A stretch of DNA of 64,000 nucleotides, taken from NCBI GenBank assembly GCA_011032825.1, contig JAADJZ010000008.1:496001-560000 (forward strand), given 5' to 3'. The position numbers were made by a program, and so were the translations under genes. The stretch's first letter is position 1, and every line of letters begins with the position of its first letter. Source of the stretch: Massariosphaeria phaeospora (lineage: Eukaryota > Ascomycota > Dothideomycetes > Pleosporales). Below, piece after piece: positions 34,197 to 45,201 of the stretch. The notes beneath the pieces were generated by a model, which was not told the DNA's origin, ran no database searches, and saw only the letters and a program-made list of their open reading frames with translations.

Positions 34197-34760
34197 CGTG
34201 AGTGGGTCCGGACCTTTCTTCATGGACCAATCCGACAGCACTTCCTCGAACATGATGCCCACGAATTGTACGGTATCGCGTTGCTTCACAAACATTTTCC
34301 AATCTCCGACAACAAACGTCTCGTGGATTACAACCACTCCTCCGGGCCCTAGAAATTCGATCAAGATATGGATGTTGTGCCTAAGTACCTGGGGCACGTT
34401 AAGCCCCGATCTTATCGATTGTACAACGGCGCCACTGTTCCATACGAATTTGCATATTCGGAGGCTGGAAACGGCTCGGCACCACTTCCGGACTTCCAGA
34501 CCAGGACACTTGATGTGCTCAAGGAGCTCGGCCTCGATGAGATCTTTGGACTGCGACTCCTCGATGGGCATGATCCTAGTAGAACAGTTGAGGTAACTGA
34601 AGGGAAGACAAACATCATGCTTGGTCAAGGCTCAGCTCCGCCTAATGAGCTTATTGAAGCCCTCTGGATATCTGGTCCTAACGAGAACGACAGATGTCAC
34701 TGCAGAGAACATTGTTGGCCAACTAAGGATGGACATGATAGGGATCACAGTTGCGGATAA
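34197..34760 (+). pseudogene. conserved-looking fungal protein interrupted by TAG
   Basis: One frame runs from 34197 to the TAA at 34760 with a single internal TAG at 34350-34352. Before the stop it reads LYGIALLHKHFPISDNKRLV and DYNHSSGP. After it comes MDVVPKYLGHVKPRSYRLYN, then ELGLDEIFGLRLLDGHDPSR, TVEVTEGKTNIML, and a Cys/His-rich end CHCREHCWPTK...HDRDHSCG. Protein character is equally strong on both sides of the stop, so this looks like a gene broken by one nonsense change (TGG to TAG would fit, an inference). The intact 3' part from the Met at 34368 is 130 codons. The 5' end stops at an upstream TAG without ATG. Family not named. Confidence 0.65.
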
Positions 34761-34826
34761 GTTATGGGAAGCGAATGTCTGTCTTGTCATTGGTAGATGA
34801 TCGTGGTATGCACTGTAGTGGCGAAT

Positions 34827-35607
34827 TCAACATTCTGCTCTTTCTGGCTCTCGTAACATGCTTGTAAAAGTTCCGCGAGACGTTTCTACTTTACCCACTG
34901 TCTTATATCTGAATCGCTTATAAAGCTCTACAGCTACAGGCGAGGCTATTACAAAACTAGCTCTACTAGCGCAATCCGCTTGCTTACAGCCCCATGCTAA
35001 AAGCATAGATCTACAACCTCGTCGTTGATGCGCTGGACTGACTGACAACAAATTGAGTCCTAGGATAGTTTTACGTTAGCCACAGTCATATCAAGAATTT
35101 TCTGAACTTACTCCAGATATCTGATCGATCTTTTAGTGCCCTTCGCTTTTCCAACATCAATCTTTTGGATATCTCCCTCCAAGCGTAAGTGTCCAACGAT
35201 CGAGGTATGAAGGACTTTGCTTTACTCTCCACTTTGACAAGTTGGGTAGAAGGCCGATCTAGAGTCCACAAAGCAAGCCCAACTGGGGTTCCATCACTCG
35301 TACAGACTTTACAAAAACAGGCCCCAGAGTCCTCTTCAAAGCTTGCCTGGAGGCTGCTGGTGTGCCACATAATCTCCTCTTCTTTTGTGTCGAGGCTGGA
35401 CTTGGGAAACATCGCCATGTAGAGAGGATTATCTTGCGTCGCGGGATAATCGCAATATCGCACAAGATCCTCAATATCCCGAGGCTCAACGGTGGAAAGT
35501 ATGTACGAAGTAAGAAGGCATGAGTTGACTTGAAGAATTTTCACGTTCTCAGTCGAGGTCTGCCCATCTACGGCAGAAAGGGAGTCTGGAGGCGCAATGG
35601 CAGGCAT
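34827..35607 (-). CDS. GNAT-family N-acetyltransferase
   Basis: Two exons, 35607-35112 and 35059-34827 (intron 52 bp), giving 242 aa. The N-terminal half has the alpha/beta start (PRDIEDLVRYC) and the substrate strand VGLALWTLDRPS. The intron falls before the acetyl-CoA motif, and splicing gives LNLLSVSPAHQRRGCRSMLL, which carries the Q/R-x-x-G-x-G/A type pyrophosphate loop (here RRGCRS). The tail ASPVAVELYKRFRYKTVGKV is the typical last helix and strand. The loop has Cys where Gly or Ile is usual, which may weaken CoA binding. Substrate unknown. Confidence 0.85.
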
Positions 35608-36085
35608 ACCATCAGGCTAACGTAATCAAGTTCAGTGTTCGCGGAGGGCTAGGACGTGTTATCAAGACCAGATAAAGTGGGATGCTGCGATGGTATGTGT
35701 ATCGGTAATTGCAAAACGACGGTTGGAGGCACGGAGTTCTAGCAATTAATCACGTTGAGTGACGCTATAAGATGACTAATCCAATCCAACACGAGGAAGT
35801 GGACTCACTGGAACTTGTCATCACAACAAAACACCATCTGCAGTCATAGGAAGGCGAACTAGCACAACACTAATACATCTACCACCACTTCAGCCTTCAG
35901 TGCCTTTCTCGCTGCTCTTGCCCTCTTTGTTCCAGTCGTTGTAATAATGACAGAGCGCTGGAGTATATAAGCAACGCGCATGACCGGGACGCGACCTGAA
36001 CAAGCTGGCAGCCCACGCCAACGTTTCACTTGCATCCGCCTACGCGTTCAGCCCCTCAACGCCCACGGTCTCTCGACTTCTGGCC
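35608..36085. other. intergenic, TATA-like box
   Basis: No gene recognised. GTATATAAGC at about 35962-35971 could serve a short plus-strand transcript that starts near the ATG at 35980, but that frame has no family character. Confidence 0.4.
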
Positions 36086-36703
36086 TTGTTGCCCTCGCCA
36101 ACAGTTGGCGAGACGCGTGTCCGCGCCTGGCTGGGACTCGATCTGTTCGCCTCCCACGACCGATCACGCCCTGAGCAACGAAAACGCCAACGCGACAGCG
36201 ACTCCGGATCGGACCATCCACAACACATACGCCATGCAAGTCCTAAGCAGCGGAATGGAGACGATGATGATATCGTGCGCGGTCAGAGCGTGCCGCACGC
36301 GGGCAGCGTCATCGAGCTGAATGAGCGGACCACCCTCAGCAGCATCAGTGCCGGCAGCAAACGCTCCGCGAGGCCAAAACGGCAGAAGACGCTGCTACGG
36401 AACGTCAGGCCTCCTATCCTACGAGAGAACCCTTTAATACCAGTCCCTGTTGACGTTGCACCGCGACTTCGCGCATTACTACAAGGGCTCAGCCGTCGCC
36501 TTACGTCGCAATTTATAACCGCCTGTCTTCGGGCTATATTGGGGAAGGAGCCAGCTTTCCAAAACGCCTTGGTACACGAGCCCATCGATGACGATGCCTA
36601 CAACGAGAGCGACGAGCGGTTGGCGGAACGCAAACGCCCACCGTGGAGACTTTCCACCAAGTCTTGCGATTTCCCTACGACCGGGGTGGCAATGCACCTT
36701 TAG
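36086..36703 (+). other. possible gene remnant, disordered N-terminus
   Basis: An open frame of about 205 codons without an ATG at its 5' side. Content such as AWLGLDLFASHDRSRPEQRK, then NVRPPILRENPLIPVPVDVA and RLRALLQGLSRRL, resembles the N-terminal part of multi-copy fungal accessory proteins that start with a short helix and a disordered basic segment. I could not find a start, a splice partner or the conserved C-terminal domain. It could be a decayed copy. Confidence 0.3.
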
Positions 36704-37157
36704 ATTAAGCTTGGTCAAAACGCGTCGAAGGTCATCCTGCCACGCTCCTTTTGGGAGTGCAAGCAATGTGAAAGCTTACCAGTTTGGACTACATTAACTT
36801 GGCACTCTTTCGCTTAGATGTCGGAACTATCCCATCACTGGCATATACCGAGACTCGGCCGGCGATTGGAACACTTAGAGCAATATCAGAGTAGGGAGAT
36901 GATGACCGCGCTTGGTATGACGCAGGTCGTGGCTGTCGAGTCTCGAGGCTACTGTAACACGACGACAGGCAAAGTGTGTATAGCATGGAATGTTGAAGGG
37001 TTGATTTTTTGTATCTGTGCATAGCACTCTGAGCAATGACCAGTATGGTTGGCCAAGCGCCCGCCGCCATCCTCGATTCCTCCCCAGCACCTAAACGCCA
37101 ACCACTTTTAGCGCTATACGAAGCACCTCATGTTGCAACTCCAACCCAATGCCCCAC
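36704..37157. other. intergenic
   Basis: No recognised coding sequence; a 68-codon frame at 36818-37024 has no family character. Confidence 0.4.
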
Positions 37158-37637
37158 CTAGCAGTTGTAGGCCATCATGAATCCACCATACTCCGTGTTG
37201 ACAAAGACGACGTGTCCAGCTTGGTCCTTGCTAGCAATTTCCACCCAATAGCTCATCTGGCTGTCGCAATTGGTCGAGTTGACGACATACTTGGTGGCGT
37301 TCTCTGGGTCAATTGCGAGCTTGACATTTCCGAACAGTGTATCAGAAGCACCGGGGCTGGCGGCGTAGATGTTGATGCGGCTGTCTCCGGTGAGGTAGAG
37401 GAGGTAATCGGGCGCGAAGTTGAGCTCGAGCTGACAGCCGCGCGAGCCCGCGGGAATCTTGTCGAAGGTGACTACTACAGAGACTTCTTTGTTGATGCCG
37501 CCGGCTTCCTGGTAGGCGTAGACCGCGGGGCCTTTTTGGGGGTATGCCACGCTGCAGGCCCGGCGCTCGGAGGTAGGGGCTGCAGTTGCGAAGAGAGAGG
37601 TGCTCAAGAGAGCGAGGACGGTAGTGAGGTATTGCAT
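37158..37637 (-). CDS. secreted But2 C-terminal-domain-like protein
   Basis: Single-exon frame of 159 aa. A signal peptide occupies residues 1-19 (MQYLTTVLALLSTSLFATA). The mature part has the pattern of fungal But2 C-terminal (ubiquitin-3-binding) domain proteins: YPQKGPAVYAYQEAGGINKE, VTFDKIPAGSRGCQLELNF, INIYAAS, and the closing GGFMMAYNC. Four Cys are placed as expected for two disulfides (RRAC, RGCQ, NCDS, YNC-end). Fungal members are secreted, small and abundant; their role is unknown despite the domain name. Not part of any visible cluster. Confidence 0.8.
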   Translation of the reverse strand: MQYLTTVLALLSTSLFATAAPTSERRACSVAYPQKGPAVYAYQEAGGINKEVSVVVTFDKIPAGSRGCQLELNFAPDYLLYLTGDSRINIYAASPGASDTLFGNVKLAIDPENATKYVVNSTNCDSQMSYWVEIASKDQAGHVVFVNTEYGGFMMAYNC

Positions 37638-39519
37638 GGTGGACGGAGTCGTTGGTGGGTTTTGGGGTAGAATTGAAGTTTGGGGTTGAGGGGACGAAGA
37701 GATTTTTGAGATGAACAGAGTTTTCTCGTGGGTGGGGACGGTCCTCTTTCTATACCGATATACCGAGCATGGCTTTCTTCACCTCACCTTCACCGGTCAG
37801 TCCCTTTACTGGTCAGCACCTTTACCCCCTGTCCACACCTTTACCTCGTTATTGACATTAATGTCGTTATCATCTGCTCACAGGCTCTCGAGCTCTGCTC
37901 GACCCAAAGGCAGATGCCTAACTTAGAGCGGCTGCCACAAACCAAGAATCCGGCTTCTAGCTCTAATTGATGACCACGAACGCAGAGGCCTTGGTTGCTC
38001 CCAATTCCCCTCTTGTCTAAGCGTTAAGGCGCGCTTAGCGGGTTTCCAAAGATGAGGCTTGCGGAGCTGAGGTCATGCAGCCTCTAATGAAGGTAAAATG
38101 AATCCAGTTGAGATGTTGGCATATGAACTAGTGACCTGCTTGATCGTCCACAACGAGCGGGGTGGGAATCTTTTCTGGTCCGCGTCATTCGTGTCTTCTC
38201 AGCGCGAACCTGCATAGCGCACCCCAGAGTTGAGATTTCGCATATGAATTGGTAACCGGGGACATCTCAGCGACGGAGGCGTCGGAGACAGAACCATAGC
38301 TAATTTAGTCTGGTCGATAATCGTGCCTCGTAATGATACTCCATGTGAATGTTGCGTAAAGCGTTGAAAGCTCTAGCCCGTGTCTTTCGGAAGCTTCTCA
38401 GCGTGAATGCGAGTAGAGCGCGTTCCTCCCAGGTCCCTGATACTGTTCTCTACCAGCTCCAACCTTGGCAGCTTATCTTATCACACACGTGCTCACGCAC
38501 GGATGCCCTCTAATCTCCAGAAAACCTTTTTACTCTTGTATATATATTTAAATATTCTCAAATTCTCCCACTAACAAAACAGGTTATCGCAGTTGGGCGG
38601 GCTCCTGGCATTCGAACTATGGGCTGAGTAGGCCAGGAGGGCGAGTGGTCCTGGGTTCGAATCTCGTATTCACCTAGAAAAACGCACCACTCGTCGGATC
38701 AGTACACTGCACGACGAGGACCGGCCTCGAGGTATGTATTCCCCCTTATTTTTTTGAATTTTTTGGTCTGAGTGCGGATAGAGGGGTAGGAGAAGTAGAA
38801 GAGACGTGTTTTTTTTGGCAAAGGTTGAAGGAGAATGATGAGACTACTTAGTACTTCTAACTTCTGAACTAATTATGCCGCCTGCGGCACGCTGGAGATG
38901 ATCTAGTAGATGCACATTTACACTGTAGGTGGGGGGAGTCTTGTGTGCTTGAGTAGAGAAGATAACGTGAGGAGCGTCTGAGATGAGGTGGGATGGAGGA
39001 GAGAAGAGGTTCTGAGCCGCGAGATGCCGAGGCTGAATTTCGCTTACTAAGCTTGCGGAGCTGCAGACTCCCGAGGTCCCGACGCAATCTCTATCACCAT
39101 CACACGTCGAACACTGCGCACTTCCTCCCGTATAAACACATTACGTTTATTATGTTTTCAATGCTAAAGATTTTATTGGTTTGTCTAGTTTGAGATCGAC
39201 CCTCTACAACAGCTTCGTCAGGACGATGCGCATCTTTACAGGTGTTGCCAGGACGATTTACAATAGCTAGGACGAACACAAGGGAGATACTGAACGAGTC
39301 TTTTAGGACCGTCACGAAGTCCAGAATTTCAACGACAATGACATAGGCTCCCTCATATCTAGTCTCATATCAAATCCAATCTCAGTACATCGCTTCTGCA
39401 CCGCATCAGCAAACCTTGGTTCCGCATCTCCATGTCCTGACACCGTACACCGCCAAGAGATGCCAGTAATGACAGCGCGAAATTCCACTAAAACTCGGAT
39501 AGCTGGTTTTCCGATGTCC
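37638..39519. other. long intergenic region with tRNA-like boxes
   Basis: 1.9 kb without a recognised protein gene. It includes a pol III box pair (38620-38755, listed separately). Confidence 0.45.
38620..38755 (+). repeat. tRNA-like pol III boxes (possible SINE or decayed tRNA)
   Basis: An A-box-like TGGGCTGAGTAGG at 38620-38632 and a B-box GGTTCGAATCT at 38654-38664 (one mismatch to the consensus GGTTCGANTCC) lie in the spacing found in tRNA genes, and a T run follows at about 38749-38755. The acceptor and T stems do not pair well, so an intact tRNA is unlikely. A tRNA-derived SINE or dead tRNA fits better. Confidence 0.4.
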
Positions 39520-40903
39520 TTAGCCCTGGAAACTCGGACCAATTCCGAAGAAATCAGGTGTCTTCTCATGGACAAATTGGCCATAGCCCACCACCTTCGC
39601 AGCGTACGGTGCAGTACTCAGGCCGAACCAGGTGATCGTCCAAGCGTGCCCCACTATCCTCCAAAATACCGATTCCCTCAAGCCAGCACTCTTCCCGAGG
39701 TCAATCACATGGTCTTCGACCATGATCATAAGTGCTTGCGCCATGAAGACCGGTAATGTGTTGGCATCTTTCCAGGAGTGCAAGATCATCGCAGTAGGCA
39801 CAGCGTGGATGAGTGCACTGATAAAGAAGCCAAGATAGAGCTGTAGGTACTTTGACGCGAAAGAGCCTTTTCGGAGGTGAAGGATGTCGCGCGCGAGCCA
39901 GATGGCTGGATCAGAGCAGATGCGGCGGAGTTGCTGGTGCCAGACAACTCTATTGACCCTGTCAGCAGTGACTCCGAATCGCGGGCAATACGATCTTTAC
40001 TTACGACCAACATTTGCGAATAGTCACCATCTCTGCCAAGTCGCCGAACATGCTGGGACAATCCCTGGGGTTCGATAACCCCGTTGCCACAGCTGCAATA
40101 CCATAGAACAGGTTATATAACTCTAGAACCACATATGTGAGAACGATATACACCCAAGAGATTACGAATCGATGGTTCCAAGGAATTCCTTCGGTACTCG
40201 AGAGGATTTTGCCGTTGTTTGCACCGCGCCAGTTGCCGTAGGGTAGGGAGGCTGAGTAGGCGTATATAGCGTCTTTCAGAAGGTAGAACAGAGCTGCGCG
40301 AAGAGATTTGCGAACGAGAAAGAGCCTAGTATATGTAAGCCAATGGTTTTGGCCGAATGACGACGGGAACAAGATACGAACCAGCGAGGATAGTCGGACG
40401 ACACCTCCATACGCACATTCTTGGCCTGCTGAGACCACCCCACATATCTTTGCTTCATTAGCTCATTCATCTCATCTCTTCCTGGATTCTATAACATACC
40501 GGTTTGAAGTAGCCAGTCTGGCGCCCCACCAGACTCTTTCCCAAAAGCTCTGCGGGACATCGTCGTATTGAACTTTCGAGTCATTGCTTCTATCGCTGAT
40601 GCTCCCGTCTTGCTTTCCGTCTTTACCGTACCTAATCTTGTGCCATCGCTTTCTGTCTGGTGTAGCCAGCAAAATCCAGTTCACATACATGAAGGCGAGG
40701 GCCATGATCATGCAATTCGTCGGATACTCATCGTTGAAGTACCCCGGCTCTCTTTTGTAGTACGATTGCAAGACTAGGATGACTAGGGTCGGGAGAGTTA
40801 GGACGATACGGGTGATGCCAGGCTTGAGTCCCAGAGCTAATATGTTGTTCAACACAATGAGTGGAACCTGAAACTGCTGAATTGCGGCCGGAAGGACAAT
40901 CAT
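39520..40903 (-). CDS. wax-synthase-like membrane O-acyltransferase
   Basis: Four exons, 40903-40500, 40447-40382, 40325-40005 and 39949-39520, giving 406 aa with all phases consistent. Seven or more hydrophobic segments are spread over the protein. Family-type blocks restored by splicing are RYVGWSQQAKNV, WLFLVRKSLRAALFYLLKDA, FGDLAEMVTIRKCWSVVWHQ, and QLYLGFFISALIHAV with the His expected in the active site. The group contains the fungal acetyltransferases that decorate terpenoids and trichothecenes as well as wax synthases. No terpene synthase or P450 lies nearby, so a secondary-metabolite role is not supported by the neighbours. A TATAAA-like box (rc of tttatat, about 41116-41122) sits about 210 bp upstream. 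Confidence 0.8.
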
Positions 40904-41691
40904 GACGTTTTGGGTTGCTTGAAATGCGGAAGGACTCGGAAAAGAGATTCAGTAGGGCCGACTCGTGCGAAGTTCTGAAGGACTTATGTAGCCCTCGGCA
41001 GCTGCAAAAAGATAAACAGATGCGAAGAATACGGGAGTCTTGACAGCACAACGGACGTATTTTGGCCAGGAACGTGTCAACCCGGTTGTTTTTGCGCCGA
41101 TGGGATCCGGAGCAATTTATATCCATCTGAGCTGTAGGAGCTGGACGCCTCGACGCCCCGACGCCCTAGGAGGTGCACGGCCTAATCACAAATACTTAGT
41201 CTAGTTGGAGCGAAGCAGCCTCCCACCAATAAGGTGCGTCTCTGTACGGAGTTAACGTACCGCATACTCATCCGATTGTGGTAAAAGGTATACGCCCCAC
41301 GTTTGTAGACAGGTTGAAGACTAGTTGGAGGAAGATTTGAGTCCACTGGATCGGTTTCGCTCTGCTCCGCGGCTTACCGGGTTCTCTTCTCAACCCTTGA
41401 CCGAAGCAATTACCCCATACTCATACGTGAGTATAGAGTGACTTAATCAGCATTGGTTCTACCCAAGGTAACTGCAGCGCAACTCGAGTTGAAAGCGACA
41501 GTGCTGATGTTGCCCTCATGGGTGACTTTTATGGATCTTATCTATGCCTCCAGTATTGCCTTCATCTTCTTCAACGAAATCCTCTTCAACAGATTGCACA
41601 GATGCTAACAATCAGTCTCGTTGCAGTCGACTGATTGATTGATTGATTATGTAATAAGTCAATCAAATCAATTCACTCTCTTGATTTTTTG
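40904..41691. other. intergenic, left flank of the hAT element
   Basis: No gene recognised. GATT repeats (about 41631-41648) and an AATCAA-rich stretch up to 41680 resemble the sequence just inside the right end of the hAT element. Confidence 0.5.
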
Positions 41692-44614
41692 CAGTCAAAT
41701 CAATCAGTGATGGCCAGCCTGATTGGAAAGTTAGAAACGGATTGATTGTTTTTTCTATCAGAGATCTGAGTTAGCCAAAGGGCCCATATAGCACTCGTAC
41801 AGATGGGGCCGTTTTTGAGGCTGTAGAGATTGGCGTATGGCGAGTTCGTGATAGGATTTCTGGTGTTTGTTTTGGCCCCCAATCGGCAGGCGTACGAGTC
41901 AACTAGTGTAGCGCACGCCCCTGAGTACTCTGCACCCGCAAATTTTCGCCCATCACTGTCAATTGCCCCCATTCACTTTGTTAGCCGTATTTACAATGAG
42001 CCAACGTCCCACTCGCCGCCGTGGGCGCGCTGCCGCCGCAGCTGCCGCCGCCGATACGCAGAGTACCCAAACTTTCGAAGTGGAGATGCGTGAGCGCCGT
42101 GATCCATCGCCTGCACCCGCTGCAACCTCAGTCGCCCCATCCGCTACAGAGGGTGAATTGCCTGCCCCCGACGAAGCTCTCGACGCACGATTTGAAGATA
42201 ACTTTAATGGGATTGACTGGGATCGGTTGCCCGACTATATGGCGCCGCTGCGTACACAGAAACACCGGAAGTCGTGGATTTATCGTCATGGCTATCGCGT
42301 ATGCCTCCGCCGGGCCCCTGAGCGGATATTTTTCGTGTGCGCGTACTGCCATAGAGATAAAACGATAGACCGGGAAGGCGGTGGGTTGTACGACGTCAGT
42401 ACATCAACTTCATCTGCTGCAGCTCATCTACAGGCCAAAAAACGAGGCCACAACCTCACGCCGTCGGGCGAGCGGATGGAGGCACCTTTGCCAGGTGGCC
42501 AGCGTACAATACAGCAACTCATACACAGCGGCATCGTCATCCCGCAGGCAGTAGGCAACGCGCTGGGCAACTTTGACGTACAGAGGTTTCGAATAGCAGC
42601 TATTGAGTGGCTAGTGGCAAACAATCACCCTCTGAGGGAGTTTGAGACGCCTGCTTTTAGGAATCTGCTGCAGATGGCTAATCCGGAGGCCCTCGGGGCG
42701 CTATGGAAGAATCATCAAAGTGTGGCTAGATATACAATGCGACTGTTCAATCACCTACAACCCTAAGTAATAGAGGACCTGTCGAACGCGCTGAGTAAAA
42801 TACACCTATCGTTTGACGGCTGGACTGTAAAAGGAGGCAAGAAAGGCTATCTTGGTGTTGTTGCTCACTACGCGGATTCGGCGGGTCGCATCCAAGATCT
42901 CCCGATTTCTCTCCCACAGCTATCTGGTGCCCACACAGGTGAAAAGATTGCTCTAGTAATACAGGAGACTCTCCGGAGCTTCAATATTCACTCTAAAAAG
43001 ATAGGATACTTCATTTTAGATAACGCAGGCAATAACAACACTGCCGTGGATTATTTGGCGAAGGTGTATAGCTTTGATGCAGATCACCGGCGACTCCGCT
43101 GCGGCCCCCACACCCTCAATCTTATAGGCCAAACAATCATGTTTGGGGTGAATAAAGAGGCCTTTGAAAACGAGGAGACTCAGCATGCGCTTGAGGAGAG
43201 ATTGTTGCTAGATTGGCGCAAACATGGCCCGCTAGGTGTTCTCATTGATGTTCTCCACTACATCAAAACACCTCAACAGTACGATTTGCTGTACAGCTTT
43301 GTACGCAAGGAGGCAGAGGCTCAACAGGAGCTATATAAACAGATTGAGCCGATCAAGCCAGTAGTAACTAGATGGAACTCCTTCTGCTCTGCGTTTGAGC
43401 GAGCCGTCGAGAGGCTTAAGAATCCGCTTGATGCCTACATACAGTACCATATCGAGAATACGCGTACGGCCGCTGCGTACGCCTCTGCCCGCGGGAATCA
43501 GATAGCTGAGTCTCCGGCGTGGATGACGTCAACTGGATTGAGCGCAGCAGATTGAGGTGTTATTACTCAGTACATTGAGGTTCTACAGCCGTTGAAGGTT
43601 GCTACAAAGCGCCTTGAAGGCAGAGGCAACAGTGGAAGATTTGGTGCGCTACATGACGTTATCCCTACCTTTGAGTACGTACTCAACACCTACGAGCAGA
43701 TTGCGCAGCAATACGAGAGCGTCAATTACAACCAGGCGGACTCGCCAGAGGATCATCTAGCTATCAACGTACGCGCAGCGTGGCAAAAGCTTCAAAAGTA
43801 CTGGGAGAAACTTGATGACTCACCAGCGTACTACGCCGCTACAATACTGCACCCAAACACGAAGTTCTACTGTCAAAACTCATGGGCAGATCAACCCGGC
43901 TGGATTGCCTTATCAGATGCTGCTTTTCAGGCGCTATGGAGTGAGTACAAGCCGAAGGAGACTCTAGATTTGGAACGCCCACGCAAGAAAGTCAAGGTAT
44001 CAGATATACAGGCAAGCATTGATCTGCTCACAAATCCGGTACAAGGCAGAGCAGTTGCCGATAGCAGTGACGAGTACGAGCTTTGGAGACGAGAGCCTCA
44101 TCTCCCATCGGATCACCCCCATTCAATTGACCCGATTGCCTATTGGATAGGCATGAAGCAGCTCTATCCCAACCTCAGCCAGCTGGCTATTGACGTACTA
44201 TCAATTCCGGCATCTAGCTGTGAGTGTGAACGTATGTTTAGTGAGGTCGGCGATCTCCTAGAGCCAAAGCGTAGAGCTCTGTCGCCTCAATTACTCGCGG
44301 CAATTCACTGTGTACGATGCTGGCTCAGGGCTGGCTTCAAGGATAGAGCTACAACTCCGCTTACTGAAGAGGCAATCGATCAATTGTACAGTATATGGGA
44401 CTGGGGTAATAGCGCCTAGGCAATCTCATACAAATCTAACCTCCCTCCCATCTGCCGGCAATTTCCGCTATTTGGATTACAGTCTATCAATCTGTTTGCA
44501 GTCTATCAATCCGATCTCAATCAGGCCGAGAGTTGTTGATTAGTCAGTCAATCAATTCAATTCACCTCTCTTGAAAACACCAGTCAAATCAGGCCAGAGG
44601 CCTCGGCCTGACTG
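41692..44614 (+). mobile_element. hAT-superfamily DNA transposon
   Basis: A 2.9-kb element carrying one hAT transposase frame. The proposed left edge begins CAGTCAAATCAATCAGTG and the right edge, read inward on the minus strand, begins CAGTCAGGCCGAGG, so the first six bases agree. The flanking octamers are ATTTTTTG and ATTTTATT (6 of 8 identical), as expected for an aged 8-bp target duplication. The block AATCAATTCAC..TCTCTTG occurs outside the proposed left edge (41668) and inside the right end (44558), so the left border could lie up to about 70 bp further out. Confidence 0.75.
41996..44419 (+). pseudogene. hAT transposase with two in-frame stop codons
   Basis: One continuous frame of 808 codons is broken by TAA at 42764-42766 and TGA at 43553-43555; there is no frameshift. 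The N-terminus is Ala/Arg-rich. A BED-like zinc-finger region follows (FFVCAYCHRDKTIDREGGG with later His). The RNase-H core shows IHLSFDGWTVKGGKKGYLGV and IGYFILDNAGNNNTAVDYL. The C-terminal dimerisation domain is LAIDVLSIPASSCECERMFS followed by LEPKRRALSP. TAA may derive from CAA and TGA from CGA by single C-to-T changes (inference). The element is probably immobile unless another copy supplies transposase. Confidence 0.9.
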
Positions 44615-45201
44615 ATTTTATTGATAGCAACTGTGACAGATTGGATACTGTCAATAGCTTCCAACGCCCAGATGTTTTGGGGTGAGATAACAGTATCTAT
44701 CCGTCCAGGGTATGTCGCAGTGTCTTTATATTTGATAAGGTTTCCGGTAATCAAGTCTCGTACGATTTCCTCAGTTGTAGGTTTTGGTTGCGCATGCAAG
44801 CCAATAACTATAGGGATCGTGCCATCTTTGAAAGGAATACCAGCTGATAGAGCTCCTGGGGCATCTTCAGGAGAATTCTCTTCACTATTGGTCGTGATTC
44901 GTCGTTTGAGATTAGCATGAATTTTGAAGACTCTATGGTAAATGTCCACATGGTCGAGGAACTTGTTGCGCGTGCGGAGCTCTTCAAGATTGTCACTGTC
45001 GTAGATACAAAGATACGTGTTTGTATCAACGTAGGACGTGATGTCAACCCCTGAAGAGATTAACTTCCCCTTTTCGGGATCTGTGAGTGCTTCTCTGGAT
45101 CTAATGATGATATATCTTGTATTGGCTGCCGCAGAAAAGGCTAGCATCTGTCGAGTGGACAGATCCAAGGAGTTGCCGTTGATCGTAATGGTAGAAGCCA
45201 T
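44584..45201 (-). pseudogene. subtilase (S8) prodomain-like gene cut by the hAT element
   Basis: The frame starts at the Met at 45201 with MASTITINGNSLDLSTRQML and continues with RYIIIRSREALTDPEKGKLI, VDITSYVDTNTYLCIYDS and VDIYHRVFKIHANLKRR. This resembles the N-terminal pro-region of a group of fungal and bacterial S8 serine proteases, where it precedes the catalytic domain. Here the gene reaches the right edge of the hAT element at 44614, uses about ten codons of transposon DNA (ISQAEASGLI) and stops. No catalytic Asp-His-Ser domain is found on the other side of the element. It may be a dead gene or a free prodomain (inhibitor-like) protein of 205 aa. Confidence 0.65.

Noticed and set aside
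34164..34628. 154-codon minus-strand frame that looks partly protein-like (LGPGGVVVIHETFVVGDW).
   Set aside because: The opposite strand frame has stronger, continuous protein character with a conserved-looking Cys/His end; the minus frame is treated as its shadow.
38590..38690. Intact tRNA gene.
   Set aside because: Only the A and B boxes match; the acceptor, T and anticodon stems do not pair.
41600..41690. Continuation of the S8 protease gene on the far side of the hAT element.
   Set aside because: No frame there resembles a subtilase catalytic domain; stops are frequent.
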